From Nemertoderma westbladi (lineage: Eukaryota; Xenacoelomorpha; Nemertodermatida; Nemertodermatidae): a stretch of DNA of 32,883 bases. Of this stretch, positions 31,242 through 32,883 are shown piece by piece (within the stretch, counting starts at the first letter, position 1; each line of letters opens with the position of its first letter). The translations under genes were made by a program, and so were the position numbers. The stretch lies in the NCBI GenBank assembly GCA_032718475.1, contig JAUCBJ010008751.1, positions 1 to 32,883 of the forward strand, given 5' to 3'. The notes beneath the pieces are model-generated. The model ran no database searches. It had not been told where the DNA came from and saw nothing but the letters and a program-made list of their open reading frames with translations.

Positions 31242-31814
31242 TGTGCATCATGGGCATTTTTTATAAATATTCGGTAATCGTATCTTATATCTTGTAAACG
31301 TGCTTGATAATGACATTATTTGCTTCATATTATATTTTTGTTAGTGGTAGCTAAGTTGCATTTTTTATTATGTGGGGCGAGCCACAAAGTCAGCTAGCCT
31401 CACGCCTTGCAGTTTAGACAATTTTAGTTTACTTACTGCTGACTGACATAGTTCTTTGTAATAGTCTTGGCTAGGATTTTTCCCCCGGGCTCCTTCCAGC
31501 CAGCTTGCTGGCTTTCTAGTAATTCAGTTTATGTTTCAGTGTTCTTGCAGACGTACCAGATTGGTACCACTGTATTTAAGGAGTAATTCATTTGGGGTAG
31601 TATTTATATATAAGTACCTCCTTTAAAGGTGCTATATGGCAGTCCATGCTGGGCTCTTACTCTGGTCCCTGGATAGTAGTGACTTGCAATGTTTTACATT
31701 GTGGGCATTACGCAATACATGAAAGCAGACTATGATTCACAGTATCTACTTTTAGGGAAAGGCAGGCATTGAACACTTGAAAGTGATACTGGATTTCGAA
31801 GAAGTGAAATTATG

Positions 31815-31893
31815 ACATCCATGGAGAAGGAAAGACTGGAATGACCTTATTTCCATAGTCCGAGTTCGCTTGACCTAGTAGTAGTAGTAGTAG
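31815..31893 (+). mobile_element. LINE 3' end with (TAG)n tail
   Basis: HPWRRKDWNDLISIVRVRLT, then a stop, is encoded directly before a (TAG)6 run at 31876-31893. A KDW..L....R tail followed by a microsatellite is typical of the 3' end of RTE-like LINEs. The tail matches the (TAG)n of the LINE at 1050-3300. Confidence 0.55.
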
Positions 31894-32014
31894 TGAAAAG
31901 GCATAAATGGCCTGTTTTTCTGAAATTTTCTGATGATCTACATATTAATTTTAGCATCAAAATTCATTGCTTAAATTTTGCCATTCTGTCGTTCTACCGT
32001 TTTTCGTATCTAAC

Positions 32015-32318
32015 CTCTTTCTCTACTGATCCACCGTTTCTCTCCTGTATCCGCCTCCTCCCAATCATTCATCTCCGCGAGACAATCCTCCTGATTTATC
32101 GAACAAACACCATGCCGGAAGCTGAATCCCCAACAATCCTGATGCATTTTCTCGCACTCAATGCTGCAGAAGTGGGATGATGACGTTACAACTGATACTC
32201 CACCTGTTATCGTGTTTGTACAGAAACTGTTGCTATATAATGATCCAAGTGATGAAGTTACCAGATTGGTTATGATATAGAGGATGGCCAGGGTGGCCAA
32301 CATCGTGGGTAAAATCAT
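32015..32318 (-). CDS. Host gene exon 1: signal peptide and PAN-like cysteine module (partial)
   Basis: On the minus strand the ATG at 32318-32316 starts a hydrophobic leader (MILPTMLATLAILYII) typical of a signal peptide, about residues 1-26. Six cysteines follow, including HFCSIECEKMHQDCWGFSF and GVCSINQEDC, a PAN/apple-like spacing. The exon probably ends at a GTTAGA donor (last base 32015), or less likely at GTAGAG about 13 bp earlier; both leave phase 1. That fits the phase of the exon at 7557-7829, which starts with two bases completing the codon. The product would be extracellular, perhaps in adhesion or binding. The next exon is 24 kb away because of the transposon-filled intron. Confidence 0.7.
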
Positions 32319-32659
32319 TTCTTTAAAGCAATGAAGACAACTTGATTTTCATATATTAGTAAAAACCAGTATGTCAAATAAAATCGTTTCGTACTATATT
32401 TTCACAATCTGAGAAATTACAAGAGTACAATTATGCAATTATGCCTATCTATATATCTTTATCTGAGGGGCGTATGTATTTCAATAAAACCAAATAAAAT
32501 TGCACCCATAAATAAAATATATACTTTAAAAGGAGGCATCCTTTGGCCTGTTAGTATTAGTTATTGTTTAAGAAAATAAATAAATAGTTTAAAAGTGGTA
32601 AAATTGATTCATAGTAAGTCATAATATTTCGAGATTTTTAAGATATTTTATAGAGATAG
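32319..32659 (-). other. Upstream region of host exon 1
   Basis: AT-rich sequence upstream of the exon 1 ATG on the minus strand, which should contain the host promoter and 5' UTR. I see no clear TATA box or initiator. Confidence 0.3.
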
Positions 32660-32883
32660 TGAAGGCCGTGGGGTTTGATGACTGGACACTCAAGAGCATG
32701 CAGAAGTGTATAGGAGCTTCCACAGAGTTTACAAATAACATGGAAATGGAAAAGACTCATCTTTGTCGTTACATTTACAGAGCTTAAAGTGGAATCCGTG
32801 GGAACTTAGTCTTGTTACTAGATGACGTTTAGCGTAGTTTGTTTCAGTCCATCTTCTTTGAGTCATTGCTGGTGATAAAAAGA
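32660..32883 (-). pseudogene. LINE C-terminal relic at the window edge, minus strand
   Basis: The minus strand reads TQRRWTETNYAKRHLVTRL, SSHGFHF and, in another frame, CKLCGSSYTLLHALECPVI. A TRLSSHG block followed by CxxC...HxLxCP is a common LINE end. The relic is frameshifted and extends beyond the window. Confidence 0.5.

Larger units (their letters stand above)
7830..32014 (-). other. Large host intron (24 kb) filled by transposons
   Basis: The interval lies between the donor of exon 1 and the acceptor of the PAN-like exon. It holds, from left to right, LINE and SINE relics, a repeat cluster, the 19-kb BEL/Pao element in antisense orientation, and a LINE tail fragment. I found no further good minus-strand exon inside, though small exons could be missed. 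Confidence 0.6.
31237..32014. other. Intronic stretch with LINE tail and dispersed repeat
   Basis: No gene is supported. It holds a short copy of the GGGGCGAGCCAC repeat at 31370-31405 and a LINE end at about 31815-31893. Confidence 0.5.

Noticed and set aside
1-32883. CRISPR arrays, bacterial operons or phage genes.
   Set aside because: The window is eukaryotic; no regularly spaced short repeats or bacterial gene layout are seen.

Overview
The window is invertebrate nuclear DNA, AT-rich and packed with transposable elements. The evidence is intron-exon structure with consensus splice sites, several non-LTR retrotransposon (LINE) relics, two tRNA-derived SINE-like repeats, and a very large BEL/Pao-type LTR retroelement. 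The phylum cannot be fixed from the sequence; a marine invertebrate such as a mollusc or a basal deuterostome would fit.

Layout. A host gene runs right to left on the minus strand. Exon 1, with a signal peptide and six cysteines, lies at about 32015-32318. A six-cysteine PAN/apple-like exon is at 7557-7829, and an EGF-like exon at 184-315. All three junctions are phase 1, so they join in frame into one secreted or membrane-anchored protein. Position 7830-32014 is a 24-kb intron. The left flank (about 430-3840) holds a minus-strand LINE relic split by a plus-strand LINE; the plus-strand LINE carries a perfect 147-bp fold-back palindrome. A further minus-strand LINE relic, SINE-like elements and an inverted/tandem repeat cluster occupy 8.3-12.1 kb.

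The main feature is an LTR element at 12263-31236, 18974 bp long. It has 1160- and 1159-bp LTRs about 98% identical by eye, TG...CA ends, a 5-bp CTGGT target duplication and a short polypurine tract before the 3' LTR. It is inserted antisense in the host intron. Its body holds a 1.9-kb leader and a BEL/Pao Gag-Pol (15332-23503: Gag with zinc knuckles, aspartic protease, RT, RNase H, integrase, DUF5641-like tail). After these come a 1.7-kb structured spacer and two extra same-strand genes that I do not recognise: A (25208-27621) and B (about 28081-29999). B carries a CCHC zinc knuckle and a basic tail and ends 70 bp before the polypurine tract. BEL/Pao elements are usually about 5-10 kb with Gag-Pol and sometimes an envelope gene. 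Two extra non-envelope genes in a 19-kb element is the most likely undescribed system here.

The copy is defective. There are 11 in-frame stops over the three reading frames, at least five frameshifts, and the RT catalytic YxDD motif reads YMGN. The two extra genes have decayed like gag-pol, and no second LTR pair is visible, which favours one composite element over a nested insertion. Finding other copies would test this.
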